DNA from: Eupeodes corollae
Lineage: Eukaryota > Arthropoda > Insecta > Diptera > Syrphidae
Length of the DNA: 64,000 bases
Assembly: GCF_945859685.1 (NCBI RefSeq)
Contig: NW_026605601.1
Coordinates: forward strand, 44,001-108,000
Direction: 5' to 3'
The number at the start of each line of letters is the position of its first letter. Position 1 is the first letter of the stretch. Both the position numbers and the translations under genes were made by a program. Positions 53,126-64,000 of this stretch are shown piece by piece. Under the pieces are notes generated by a model. The model was not told the origin of the DNA, searched no databases, and saw only the letters and a list, made by a program, of their open reading frames with translations.

Positions 53126-53497
53126 ATGCCGCCAAAAACTAGTGGTAAAGCAGCTAAAAAAGCCGGAAAGGCACAAAAAAATATCACCAAGACCGATAAG
53201 AAGAAGAAGCGCAAGAGGAAGGAAAGCTACGCAATCTACATTTACAAAGTTTTGAAGCAAGTTCATCCTGACACTGGAATTTCATCGAAGGCCATGAGCA
53301 TCATGAATAGTTTTGTGAACGACATCTTCGAAAGAATTGCTGCTGAAGCCTCTCGCTTAGCTCACTACAACAAGCGTTCAACAATCACAAGTCGGGAAAT
53401 CCAGACTGCCGTGCGATTGTTGTTGCCTGGTGAACTAGCCAAGCATGCTGTTAGTGAAGGAACAAAGGCGGTTACCAAATACACAAGCTCGAAGTAA
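53126..53497 (+). CDS. His2B: Histone H2B, unit 3 (CDS intact, promoter truncated)
   Basis: A 123-residue H2B identical to the unit 2 protein. It has the same 77-bp remnant of upstream sequence after the deletion junction at 53048/53049. The TCAGTC initiator-like element is kept; the TATA-like element and the rest of the H2A/H2B divergent region are gone. The sequence next upstream is the remnant of H2A, so any transcription would need a cryptic promoter. The duplicated histone stem-loop follows. Confidence 0.95.
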   Translation: MPPKTSGKAAKKAGKAQKNITKTDKKKKRKRKESYAIYIYKVLKQVHPDTGISSKAMSIMNSFVNDIFERIAAEASRLAHYNKRSTITSREIQTAVRLLLPGELAKHAVSEGTKAVTKYTSSK

Positions 53498-53783
53498 TTT
53501 TTTTTTTATTGAATTTCTTCAAAAATGGCCCTTTTCAGGGCCGCAAAAATATCAATAAGAGATTAGAGAATTGAAAAAAAAATATTTTTTCTACCTGCGG
53601 AAAAATTCGTTAAATAAATATTTTTATTTGTGATTGAAGTAATTTTTTTTTTATTTAATTTCTTCAAAAATGGCCCTTTTCAGGGCCGCAAAAATATCAA
53701 TAAGAGATTAGAGAATTGACAAAAAAATATATTTTTTTTTCTACCTGCGGAAAAATTCGTTAAATAAATATTTTTATTTGTGA
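53491..53783 (+). repeat. Duplicated H2B 3' end with two stem-loops, unit 3
   Basis: Stem-loops at 53527-53542 and 53672-53687 within 145-bp direct repeats, as in units 1 and 2. Confidence 0.92.
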
Positions 53784-53871
53784 TTGTAAGAGTATTTTCT
53801 ATGAAAAAAATAAATTTTGTAAATTGTTCCAGACGCCACGTGAATCATGTCGCGTCCAATAGAAACACAAA

Positions 53872-54193
53872 TCAAATGGGGTGGCGCAACAGTCCGTTGT
53901 GAACCAGGGCCTAGTGACTTACAACTCTCAACCATTCCTGTGTGCGAGTACTGTTGTCAGGAATGGAAGGGACCTACAGTTTAATGCCGAATCCGAACGG
54001 CTAGTTTGAGAAAGCACTTTTTCATGACAAGAATTACTCTTGAAGGATTTGTCAATTCCTCGCAAGAGGCAGTACCCGCGAAAATTATTTTTTTTTTTTT
54101 TTTTTAAATTAAGGTGGCGCAGGCAGGGATTGAACCCAAGACCCCTTGCATGACAGTCCAACGCACTAACCATCATGCCACGGGTACTACAAA
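53872..54193 (-). mobile_element. SINE in the H2B-H1 spacer, unit 3
   Basis: The same insertion as in unit 2 (same site, orientation and AATAGAAACACAAA duplication at 53858-53871 and 54194-54207). It was inherited by unit duplication, not inserted anew. Confidence 0.93.
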
Positions 54194-54207
54194 AATAGAA
54201 ACACAAA

Positions 54208-56082
54208 CATTTTTTTTATTGTTCTACGCATCGTGTACAGTCTCGAAGCGTCGCAAAAGTTTTAATAAGAAACTAGAGATTTGAGAAGAAAGGTATATAC
54301 ATATATTTTTTTTGCCTGTGGAATGATTTTATGAATCTATTTTGTTTTTCTTTGTGATTTTTGATTAGAAAATATATTTTCTATCAAAAGAAATACAAAA
54401 GTTAGTTCTGTTAATTGTTCCAGACACCACGTGTATCGTGCCGAGTCAAGTAGAAACGAAAAACATACAAAAAATACATTTTATTAAATAATTTTGTTTG
54501 TTTTGTTCTACCCATCGTGTCCAGTTATGTCGCTATGTGTACAGTGTACAGTCACGTAGCGTCACAAAAATATCTATAAAATATTAGAGAATTAAATTTG
54601 TTTGTGTTTTTTGATGTCAGATGTATGTAATTTCTATGAAAAGAAATACAAAATTCTTGTTATTTTGTTTAAGATTTTTTTTATTGTTCTACGCATCGAG
54701 TACAGTCTCGAAGCGTCACAAAATTTTTAATAAGAAACTAGAGAATTTAAAGAAATGTATGTTTTCTTTGCCTGTGGAATACATATTGTTTTTTGTTTTA
54801 ATTTTTGATTACAAAATATATTTTCTATGAAAAGAAATACAAAACTTACTTTTGTTGATTGTTCCAGACACGACGTGTATCATGCCGAGTCAACTAAAAA
54901 CAAAAAAATATAAATTTTGTTTGTATTGTTCTACCCATCGTGTCCAGTTATGTCGCTATGTGTACAGTCACGTAGCGTCGCAAAAACATCTAGGTATAAA
55001 ATATTAGAGAATTAAATTTGTTTGTGTTTTTTGATGTCAGATGTACGTATGTAATTTCTATGAAAAGAAATACAACACTCTTGATATTTTGTTTTAGAAT
55101 TTTCTTAATTGTTGCGGATATACTTCATGTCGCGTCCAGTCGATAAAAATATATGAAAATATATGTAATTTCTATGAAAAGAAATACAAAACTCTTGATA
55201 AATTGTGTAAGAATTTTTTTATTTGTTGCAGGAATGCGTCATGTCGCGTCCAGTCGATAAAAATATATGAAAATATATGTAATTTCTATGAAAAGAAATA
55301 CAAAACTCTTGATAAATTGTGTAAGAATTTTTTTATTTGTTGCAGGAATGCGTCATGTCGCGTCTAGTCCATAAAAATACATGAAAACAAATACCTACAT
55401 TTTGCCAAAGTATTTCGTTTGTATTTTTCTACGCATCGTGTACAGTCACATAGCGTGGAAACATTTCAATAATTACGTAGGTATTAGAGAAATGCAAAAA
55501 AAGAAAAATATGTTGTTGTCTTATTTGATAGTAAAAGTATTTTCTATGAAAGATATTTATTGTTGAAGGCATCGCATCGCGTCCAATCACAAAAAAGTAG
55601 AAAATAAACAGTACAGTCTCGCCCATACATATCGCATCGTACCTAGTAGCTGTAGTTAGAAAATAGGCGCAAAAATATATATTATTTATTTGTATTGATA
55701 TTTCCTTTCTTTCTGCCCAATGAGAAATACATATGAATACAAATAAATTAAGTTTGCTTTTGAATACCTATTTCATAAAAAAACTATTTTCTGTAGAACA
55801 AAAAAAGGACGAAAATAAATGCAAAACTAAATACGTTTTCGGTTGTTCAGTCTCGCCCAGACAAATCGCATCGTGCCTAGTAGCTGTAGTAAGAAAATAG
55901 GCGCAAAAATATATTATTTATTTGTATTGATATTTCCTTTCTTTCTGCCCAATGAGAAAAACATATGAATACAAATAAATGAAGTTTGCATTTGCAATAC
56001 CTATTTCATTAAAAAAAGTATTTTCTGTAGAACAAAAAAGCGCGAAAATAAATGCAAAACAAAATACGTTTCCGTTTGTTCA
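54208..56082. other. H2B-H1 spacer after the SINE, unit 3
   Basis: Nearly identical to 46184-48058; degenerate tandem repeats, no gene. Confidence 0.82.
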
Positions 56083-56204
56083 GTAGTGGTAGTCCCGTAG
56101 CGGCGACAGCGCGCGCCGGCCGCGCGGCGGCGTCGCATCGCATCCAGCCACTTCACCACCTATCCCGTCGCCGTTGCTCCACCAGCCCATCGCATCTCAA
56201 CGCT
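56083..56204. other. GC-rich patch in the H2B-H1 spacer, unit 3
   Basis: Identical in character to 48059-48180. Confidence 0.8.
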
Positions 56205-56284
56205 ATCATCGAGATAGTCCAAAAATTCTCCCTCCTTTTTAATAAAAAAAAGTTTTTATATCTCATTTTAGTATATTTTTTGTC

Positions 56285-56298
56285 GCCCTGAAAAGGAC
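56285..56298 (-). terminator. H1 histone 3' stem-loop, unit 3
   Basis: The same 5-bp variant stem as unit 2, downstream of the H1 stop. Confidence 0.85.
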
Positions 56299-56348
56299 TG
56301 TGGATTTTTGTTTTGATTTCAACTTTGTTTTTCATTGAAATGGAAATT

Positions 56349-57005
56349 TTACTTCTTTGCCTTTTTAACAGCGACTGCCTTTTTTGGCTTGGCTGCTGCT
56401 GTGGCTGATTTTGCTTTTGGCACTTTAGGTTTAGGCGCGGCTGCCTTTGCTTTTGTTGGCTTTGCCTTAACTGCACTCGTTTTTTTAACACTTTTTACTT
56501 TTGGTTTTTCCACCTTCTTTTTATCTGCACTGGCACTTTTTTTTGTTGTGGCGGCTACTTTTTTTACTTTCTTTTCACCAGACACTTTTTTTAATTTTTT
56601 GTCACCAGCAGCGGCAGCTTTTGGTTTGGCGGCAGATTTTTTCTTCTCAGCAGACTTGGCCTTTGGTTCCTTGTTGGCACTAGGCGACAATTTAAAAGAA
56701 CCCGCAGCTCCTTTTCCTTTGGTTTGCACTAATTTACCACTTATTACAGCACCTTTTAAATATTTTTTTATAAACGGAGCAAGTTTTTGTACATCAACTT
56801 TGTAAGTAGCAGCAATATATTTTTTGATTGCCAAAAGGGAAGAACCACCGCGATCTTTCAATGTTTTAATTGCCGCATCCACCATTTGCTGAGTCGGAGG
56901 ATGAGTTGGTGCCGATTTTGGTTTTTTTGACCCACTTGCGGCGGCAGCTTTTTTTGGTTTTTTTTCCGCAACGATTGCAGGAGACGTAGCTACAGTATCT
57001 GCCAT
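56349..57005 (-). CDS. His1: Linker histone H1, unit 3 (intact)
   Basis: A 218-residue H1 with ATG at 57005, the same protein as unit 2: a short N-tail, a winged-helix domain beginning near HPPTQQMVDAAIKTL and a Lys/Ala-rich C-tail ending VKKAKK. The frame is complete; the upstream open frame has no ATG and is not part of the gene. The H1-H3 spacer and its promoter match unit 2, so both copies should behave alike. Confidence 0.95.
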   Translation of the reverse strand: MADTVATSPAIVAEKKPKKAAAASGSKKPKSAPTHPPTQQMVDAAIKTLKDRGGSSLLAIKKYIAATYKVDVQKLAPFIKKYLKGAVISGKLVQTKGKGAAGSFKLSPSANKEPKAKSAEKKKSAAKPKAAAAGDKKLKKVSGEKKVKKVAATTKKSASADKKKVEKPKVKSVKKTSAVKAKPTKAKAAAPKPKVPKAKSATAAAKPKKAVAVKKAKK

Positions 57006-58268
57006 TTTGAATTCACTATTATTAATCACTTTAGAGCACAATTTTAAGAAATAGAAACACGTTTTTGTTAAAATTGCGCCAAATCCGCACCTACAGAAAC
57101 GGCTAAATGAGAATCAAAGAGAGCGAAGGTATACAAAAAATTCATTTTGTACATAATTTGTACACTTTTGCAACTTAGTTTCCTCTTAAAACTTCAAAAA
57201 TTTACGTCTTTTCGACCTTAATATTATAAAACAATTGACAAAATTTATTCTTACAATAATAATAGATAATTTAATAAATAATTTGATTGAAAAAACACTA
57301 TCTATCAATGCATTAATAACAATTAAAGTAAATGTTTGGTGGTATTTTTTTAATACTTACCAACAAGAATGTTTATATTTAATAAATTAAACATATTTTC
57401 AGCTTGAAATTATTTTTAACATAAAGCTGATAGTTTATTTAAACTAAATAACTAAAAATTTCATCAAATTCTTACTTAATTTCTTTTTAATAAAATTAAA
57501 ACAATATGGGTAATGAAACGCGTAGCATTTTTTCCCTAGGCTGTGACTTTTTCTTAGAAAATTTGTTAAACATTATCCCAAGCAAGAAAACAAATGAAAA
57601 AACTATATTTATATTATTTTGTTCATAAATATTAAATATTTAATCCATAACAAACATTAAAATACCAAAAATTTAAACAAATAATCAAGCAATCAAAACT
57701 CATAAACTATCGAATATTCGCTTGCCAAGGTTTACAAATTCACATTTGTATTACAAAAATCTGTACATTGAAAAAAAAACTTTCTTGCTTCAAAATTTGC
57801 CTTCAGATATATAAAAAAAAACAAAGCATAGACTTATAAAATACATCATTGAATTATTAAAAATTAAAACACACAAAACTCAAACATTTTCGAGTATTGA
57901 CTTGCTTAGTAGACAAATTCACATTTTTACGAGTATTACAAAAAACTGTACATAGAAAAAAATTCTTACTTGAAAATTTGCCTTCAGACATAAAAAAAAG
58001 AAGCAATGCCTTATAAAATAACTATAATTAAAAAAGAAAAACAAAATTCATAAATTTTCGAGCATTGGCTTGCGTAGGTATAAATATTTTCATTTGTATG
58101 ATAAAAACTATGCATAGAAAGCAAGCAATAACATTTTCAAAATTTGCCTTCAAAGTAAATTATCACATTATCTTTCTACCTAAAATAAAAAAAAAATCGT
58201 GGAAATCGATAGGTACGTAATTACTAGATTGAATTAAAATTCATTTATATCTCTTTTAAATATTTTGT
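57006..58268. other. H1-H3 spacer, unit 3
   Basis: Nearly identical to 48982-50244; AT-rich degenerate repeats, no gene. Confidence 0.8.
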
Positions 58269-58284
58269 GGTCCTGAAAAGGACC
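58269..58284 (-). terminator. H3 histone 3' stem-loop, unit 3
   Basis: GGTCCT-TTTC-AGGACC on the minus strand. Confidence 0.95.
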
Positions 58285-58312
58285 GTTGAATATTTTTTTT
58301 AACCTCGATGAT

Positions 58313-59327
<1,015 letters not shown>

Positions 59328-59347
59328 GAATTTTATTCGAAACAAAC

Positions 59348-59360
59348 AATCGGTCCTTTT
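59348..59360. repeat. Target site duplication of the RTE LINE, left (half of the H4 stem-loop)
   Basis: AATCGGTCCTTTT is repeated at 62685-62697. It contains the 5' arm and the first loop bases of the H4 stem-loop. Confidence 0.94.
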
Positions 59361-59384
59361 CTTACTTACTTACTTAAGGTGGCG

Positions 59385-62300
59385 CTACAGTCCGGGGCGG
59401 ACCTGGGCCTCAACCAACAAGCGTCTCCAGCCAGCTCGGTCCCTAGCTAGCTGTCTCCAGTTTCGCACGCCAAGTTGGTTGAGGTCCTCTCCCACCTGGG
59501 TGCGCCACCTGAGTCGCGGTCTTCCTCTACTGCGCCGTCCCTCGGGATTGGATTCGAAGACCTTCCGGGCTGGAGCGTTGATGTCCATCCGCTCTACATG
59601 ACCTAGCCATCTAAGCCGTTGGACTTTGATTCTGCTAACTAGGTCAGTGTCGCTGTACAGCCCGTACAGCTCGTCATTATATCTTCTCCTCCATTCTCCA
59701 TCTATGCGTACGGGACCAAAAATCGCCCGAAGAATTTTTCTCTCGAAGCATCCTAAGACGCTCTCATCTTTCTTTGACAGGGTCCAGGCCTCAGCGCCAT
59801 AAATGAGAACCGGGATGATGAGTGTCTTATAGATGGTGATTTTACATGCTCGAGAGAGGACTTTACTTCTCAATTGCCTTCTAAGTCCAAAGAAGCAGCG
59901 ATTTGCAAGAGTTATTCTTCGTTTGATTTCAGCGCTGGTGTCGTTGTCTGCATTAATAGCGGTGCCTAGGTAGACAAAGTCCTTAACTACCTCAAAGTTA
60001 TAGCTGTCCATGGTGACGTTTTGTCCAAGACGTCGTCGTTCAGTGTCCTTTTTTGATGACAGCATATACTTGGTCTTGCCCTCATTGACCACTAAACCCA
60101 TCTTCTTCGCTTCCTTCGCAATGCTCAAAAACGCTCCACTGACATCACGCTTTGATCTTCCAATTATGTCAATATCATCTGCGTATCCGAGTAATTGGAT
60201 GGATCTTTGGAAGATTGTGCCTCTAGTGTTTACGGTTGAGTTTTGCACAATTCTTTCCAGAACGATGTTGAAGAAGTCGCATGACAGTGCATCGCCTTGT
60301 CTAAAACCTTTTTTGACATCAAATGCATCGGTAAGATCTTTTCCGACCTTGATAGAGCAGCGTGCATTCTCCATCGTCATTCTGCACAAACGGATAAGTT
60401 TGACAGGGATGCCAAAACTAGACATTGCTCGGTAGAGCTCTTCCCTATAGATGCTGTCATACGCGGCTTTAAAATCGATAAAGAGATGGTGGGTATCGAT
60501 TTGAAGCTCCTGGGTTTTTTCCAAGATCTGCCGTAGTGTGAATATTTGGTCGATAGTGGACTTTCCTGGTCTGAAGCCACACTGATAAGGACCAATCAGG
60601 TTGTTGACGAGTGGCTTCAGACGTTCACATAATACGGCAGAGAGGATCTTATACGCAATGTTAAGGAGACTGATGCCTCTGTAGTTGGCGCAGTTTAGAG
60701 GGTCTCCTTTCTTATGTATCGGGCACACTATGCTGAGATTCCACTCATCGGGCATGCTTTCTTCCGACCAAATTTTGCAGATGAGTTGGTGCATGCTCCC
60801 TACCAAGTCATCGCCTGCTGCTTTGAATAGTTCGGCGGTGATGCCGTCAGCTCCAGCAGCTTTGTTTGACTTAAGTTTAGATATAGCTATCTTCACTTCG
60901 TCAAGGTCGGGTAGGCGGAATTGTTGATCTGCGTCGCCGAGGTTGAGTGGTTCTATCTCCCTTACAGCGGAGTTCGGTTCGTCATCGCCGTTATATAATT
61001 TGGAGAAGTGATCTTTCCATATTCTCAGCATCGACTGTGGTTCTACTACGATGTTCCCTTGATCGTCTTTACAGGCTTCGGTTCGTGGCTGGTACCCTTG
61101 GGAGGTTTTTTTTACCTTTTGGTAAAACTTACGAACCTCATTCCTGTTGTGACATCCCTCTATCTCCTCGATCGCGCGCTTCTCATGCTCTCTTTTTTTC
61201 CGTCTAAGAAGCCGGTGTTCCTCTCTCCTCTTCTGCTCGTAGAGCTCGCGAGCAGCTCTAGTCCTTTTGTGCAGCGCCGTTTTGTATGCCTCTTGTTTCG
61301 CTGCGTGCGCTTGCCGGCATTCGTCGTCAAACCAGGGGTTTCGCTGTGGTGGCCGTGTGAAACCTAGCACTTCAGAGGCGGCATCTCTGATGGCTGCAAG
61401 GCAATGTTGCCACTGGTTTTCAATGCTTAATGCAGGAAGCATAGGACTCCTTAGGAGGTTACTAGAGACTCGATCGGAAAAGGACATGGCAGTCTCTTGC
61501 GATTGTAGCCGTCTAACGTCGAATCTTCTCACAGTACCTCCTTGTTTTGGCTTGGATCGGGATATCCGTAGCCGTGCCTTGGCTACAACGAGGTAGTGGT
61601 CCGAGTCAATGTTGGCCTCTCGGAATGTTCGGATATCCTGGATACTGGAGAAGTGTCGTGCGTCGATCGCAATGTGGTCAATCTGGTTGACGGTTGATTG
61701 ATCAGGAGATTTCCATGTCCCCTTGTGGATATTGAGATGCGTGAACTGCGTACTAGCTACCAGAACGTCTCGCCCCGCAGCGAAATCGACCAGCCTGAAT
61801 CCGTTGTCGGAGGTGGTGTCGTGCAGGCTGTATCTCCCGATTATGCCACCAAAGATGTCTTCTCTTTCTAGCTTGGCATTAAAATCTCCGAAGACAATTT
61901 TAATGTCATAGCCAGGGCACTGCTCATATGTCTTGTCCAAGAGCTCGAAGAACATATCTTTGGTGTCTTCATCTTTCTCCTCTGTTGGGGCATGCGCGCA
62001 TATTAGGCTTATGTTGGCGAATTTAGCCTTGATGCGGATTGTCGTGATGCGCTCGCTCACACTGTTGAAACTCAAGACTTTTTGCCTGAGCCTAGTTCCA
62101 ACAACAAATCCACACCCAAATAGACGCTGTCTTTGTTCTCGGTAGCAGTCGCCGTAGTAGATATCGCAGTCTTTTAGTTTGCGTTTACCCGGTCCATCCC
62201 ATCGCACTTCTTGGATGGCTGTAATATCTGCCTTGCAGCAGTTTAGGGCTTCCGCTAATTGTTCGGCTGCACGTGGTCTGTTAAGGGACCTAACATTCCA

Positions 62301-62423
62301 CGTACATATCCGAAGTTCGTTGTCCTTATTTCGTTTGCGTGGGTTGTCAACAGTGAATCCGTCCGTATCCGAGGCTTGTTGTTGCTTCGAAACTATGATG
62401 TTTTTACGTGGCCAGGAAGTCAC
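59385..62423 (-). CDS. RTE LINE endonuclease-reverse transcriptase polyprotein
   Basis: About 1012 residues, catalysing target-primed reverse transcription. The N-terminal AP-type endonuclease (about residues 37-290) has CTWNVRS, QEVRW, GDFNAKL and SDHYLV. The reverse transcriptase (about 510-790) has YRGISLLN, GPYQCGFRPGKST, LFIDFKAAYDS, FRQGDALS and YADD at 747-750. The C-terminus carries LRWLGHVERM and RSRGRPRLRW, usual in RTE proteins. The frame has no ATG before the endonuclease: it opens at a TAA upstream of about 62496, 62423 is a GTG, and the first in-frame ATG is codon 157 inside the endonuclease. Initiation is therefore unclear (non-AUG or other). The stop lies only 24 bp from the 3' end. 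Confidence 0.93.
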   Translation of the reverse strand: MTSWPRKNIIVSKQQQASDTDGFTVDNPRKRNKDNELRICTWNVRSLNRPRAAEQLAEALNCCKADITAIQEVRWDGPGKRKLKDCDIYYGDCYREQRQRLFGCGFVVGTRLRQKVLSFNSVSERITTIRIKAKFANISLICAHAPTEEKDEDTKDMFFELLDKTYEQCPGYDIKIVFGDFNAKLEREDIFGGIIGRYSLHDTTSDNGFRLVDFAAGRDVLVASTQFTHLNIHKGTWKSPDQSTVNQIDHIAIDARHFSSIQDIRTFREANIDSDHYLVVAKARLRISRSKPKQGGTVRRFDVRRLQSQETAMSFSDRVSSNLLRSPMLPALSIENQWQHCLAAIRDAASEVLGFTRPPQRNPWFDDECRQAHAAKQEAYKTALHKRTRAARELYEQKRREEHRLLRRKKREHEKRAIEEIEGCHNRNEVRKFYQKVKKTSQGYQPRTEACKDDQGNIVVEPQSMLRIWKDHFSKLYNGDDEPNSAVREIEPLNLGDADQQFRLPDLDEVKIAISKLKSNKAAGADGITAELFKAAGDDLVGSMHQLICKIWSEESMPDEWNLSIVCPIHKKGDPLNCANYRGISLLNIAYKILSAVLCERLKPLVNNLIGPYQCGFRPGKSTIDQIFTLRQILEKTQELQIDTHHLFIDFKAAYDSIYREELYRAMSSFGIPVKLIRLCRMTMENARCSIKVGKDLTDAFDVKKGFRQGDALSCDFFNIVLERIVQNSTVNTRGTIFQRSIQLLGYADDIDIIGRSKRDVSGAFLSIAKEAKKMGLVVNEGKTKYMLSSKKDTERRRLGQNVTMDSYNFEVVKDFVYLGTAINADNDTSAEIKRRITLANRCFFGLRRQLRSKVLSRACKITIYKTLIIPVLIYGAEAWTLSKKDESVLGCFERKILRAIFGPVRIDGEWRRRYNDELYGLYSDTDLVSRIKVQRLRWLGHVERMDINAPARKVFESNPEGRRSRGRPRLRWRTQVGEDLNQLGVRNWRQLARDRAGWRRLLVEAQVRPGL

Positions 62424-62684
62424 CCCGACGGCACAACCCCCAACCTGGAGGGCCAGATCCTTAGTATAACTCCAAGGAAGGGGAGCCGGATGAACCGCTC
62501 CTTATAGGCCTGGGCTCCGAATATGTCGAAGAAGCCCTATAAGGTGTTCACTAAGTAGTTCGACCTTACTGGAACTGTAGACGCCACCGTTGATTCTATC
62601 TCGAGAATTCGTCCGCTGCCGCCTGGATAAGGAGAGGTGCCTTAGTGGAAACACCTCTCCCCCCCTCTCTCGTTTGCTGCCCCC
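62424..62684 (-). other. RTE LINE 5' leader
   Basis: A 5' leader beginning with a G-rich stretch (GGGGGCAGCAAACGAGAG on the minus strand). Part of it, up to about 62496, is in frame with the ORF without a stop. No other feature was recognised. Confidence 0.8.
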
Positions 62685-62704
62685 AATCGGTCCTTTTCAG
62701 GACC
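62685..62704 (+). terminator. Displaced complete H4 stem-loop with right target duplication, unit 3
   Basis: The right duplication AATCGGTCCTTTT (62685-62697) recreates the whole GGTCCT-TTTC-AGGACC (62689-62704), with AAGAGAT following, but 3.36 kb from the H4 stop. Confidence 0.93.
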
Positions 62705-63816
62705 ACAATTAAATATAAAAGAGATTGAAAATAGAAATCATACACCGTTGACGAACAAAATACCTAATTTTTTTTCATTTGCCAATGAATATATGTATGT
62801 ATATACTAAATACCTGATGATTATCAAAAAAAAATAATTTTGCTAATTTACTTACTTTTTTGTACCAAAATATTTTTTTTGAAATGGAAACATAAAATAA
62901 AATTCCTTTTCGTGAAAATTTTTTTTTGTTGCTTTAGTCGCAAAAACATATTTTATTCCTTGTATTATTCTTATTTCGAAATGGAAACAAAAATTAAATA
63001 AAATTCCTTTTTCTGAAATTTTTTTTGTTGCTTTGCATATTTTATTCTTTTTTCCGTAGAAAAATTTTTTTTTTTGCTGCTTTACGGATTGGATACGAAC
63101 AAATATTTCTTTTTCCAAAGGAAGAAAAAACATTTGTTTGTTGCTTTCTTTTTCTTCGTACGAGAATATTTTAGAATATATACAAAAAATTGAAAAATAA
63201 ACACATCTCTTAATAGAAATTATTGGATACGAACAAATATTTCTTTTTGCAGAGGAAGAAAAAAACATTTTTTGTTTGTTGGTTTCTTTTTCTTTGAAAA
63301 AAAATAAAAAATATTTTTTCCGAACTGAAAAAAAAATGTTTTGTTGCTTTACGGATTGGATACGAACAAATATTTCTTTTTCTTCGTACCAGAATATTTT
63401 AAAATTGCTATATACCTACAAGAAATTGAAAAATAACCACATCTTTTAACAGAAATTAGAATTGCATACGAACAAATATTTCTTTTTCCAAAGAAAGAAA
63501 AAAACATGTTTGTTGGTTTCTATTTCTTTGAAAAAAAAAAAAATAAAAAATATTTTTTCCGAACTGAAAAAAAAATGTTTTGTTGCTTTACGGATTGGAT
63601 ACGAACAAATATTTCTTTTTGCAAAGGAAGAAAAAACATTTGTTTGGTTTCTTCTTCTTTGAAAAAAAAATGTGTTGCTTTACGGATTGGATACAAACAA
63701 ATATTTCTTTTTGCAAAGAAAGAAAAAACATTTGTTTGTTGGTTTCTTCTTCTTCGTATTTTAAAATATATAAAAAAAATGAAAAATATACACATCTCTT
63801 AATAGAAATTATTTGT
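62705..63816. other. H4-H2A spacer leading into unit 4
   Basis: The same T/A-rich repeats as at 43654-44769 and 51680-52794, slightly more diverged. Its right part is closer to the partial spacer of unit 1 (for example AAAATTGCTATATACC at 63401, as at 25668). No gene. Confidence 0.88.
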
Positions 63817-63832
63817 CGTCCTGAAAAGGACG
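63817..63832 (-). terminator. H2A histone 3' stem-loop, unit 4
   Basis: CGTCCT-TTTC-AGGACG on the minus strand, as in the other units. Confidence 0.93.
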
Positions 63833-63865
63833 GTTTTTTTTTTGGTTTGCTGTCACTACATAGAT

Positions 63866-64000
63866 TTAAGCACTTTTCTCTGTCTTCTTTGGCAACAAAA
63901 CAGCTTGAATATTTGGAAGAACACCTCCTTGTGCGATTGTGACTCCAGAAAGTAATTTATTCAATTCCTCGTCGTTCCGAATAGCCAATTGCAAATGGCG
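63866..64000 (-). CDS. His2A: Histone H2A, unit 4, partial at window end
   Basis: The last 44 codons of H2A (from about RHLQLAIRNDEELNKLL to KTEKSA) and the stop are present; the gene runs off the window. Whether this unit carries the promoter and N-terminal half, or the deletion of units 2 and 3, cannot be seen here. Confidence 0.9.
   Translation of the reverse strand, partial: RHLQLAIRNDEELNKLLSGVTIAQGGVLPNIQAVLLPKKTEKSA

Larger units (their letters stand above)
59361..62684 (-). mobile_element. RTE-type non-LTR retrotransposon (LINE), full length
   Basis: A 3324-bp element in minus orientation with a single EN-RT ORF and a 5' leader of about 260 bp. The very short 3' end consists of TAAG repeats (the plus strand shows CTTACTTACTTACTTA), typical of RTE elements, which end in short tandem repeats and not poly(A). 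A 13-bp duplication flanks it. The ORF is uninterrupted, so it may be recently active. The 3' tail is shared with the SINEs of this cluster. Confidence 0.93.

Overview
The window is nuclear DNA of a schizophoran (cyclorrhaphan) fly. The histone proteins are nearly identical to those of Drosophila. The gene order H3-H4-H2A-H2B-H1, with H3/H4 and H2A/H2B divergent, is the Drosophila quintet order. Every histone gene ends in a metazoan histone stem-loop. The quintet repeat is about 8.03 kb, longer than the roughly 5 kb Drosophila melanogaster unit, because of long AT-rich spacers and inserted transposons.

Layout. (1) 1-20610: a 177-bp tandem satellite (about 117 monomers). It has a 9-monomer higher-order repeat of 1562 bp in its left half, a 3330-bp duplication in its right half and a decayed last 0.8 kb. 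(2) 20611-25663: a Mutator-like (MULE) DNA transposon, copy 1, that sits exactly on the satellite/histone junction. (3) 25664-43653: histone unit 1. Its H3-H4 intergenic region is split by a SINE, which is split by a Jockey-type LINE, whose 3' UTR is split by MULE copy 2 (a four-level nest). (4) 43654-51679: histone unit 2. (5) 51680-62704: histone unit 3, with a full-length RTE-type LINE inserted inside the H4 3' stem-loop. (6) 62705-64000: the start of unit 4.

This looks like the decaying edge of a histone array. Units 2 and 3 share a 398-bp deletion that removes the first half of H2A and the H2A/H2B divergent promoter. Unit 1 has one-base homopolymer indels in H2B and H1. Each H3 is altered (P38Q plus loss of R128-R129, A7V, or a 5-bp frameshift). 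H4 has one S47F copy and one copy that lost its stem-loop. The intact genes are H2A and H4 of unit 1 and H1 of units 2 and 3. H2B of units 2 and 3 is intact as coding sequence but lacks its promoter.

The most unusual observation is in the MULE. In both copies the transposase stop codon is followed 36 nt later by a histone-type 3' processing signal: a 6-bp stem with a 4-base loop, an ACCA-type flank, and a purine-rich AGGAGAT exactly 14 nt further on. That is the spacing seen in the resident H4 and H2B genes. The sequence differs by a single base in each copy from the host H2A stem-loop. This suggests a DNA transposon that has captured replication-dependent histone mRNA 3'-end formation, which would couple its transposase to S phase. 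A second notable link is that the SINE and the RTE LINE share a 33-base 3' tail (27 of 33 identical), which points to the LINE as the SINE's mobilising partner. All conclusions come from reading the sequence by eye; no database search or folding program was run.
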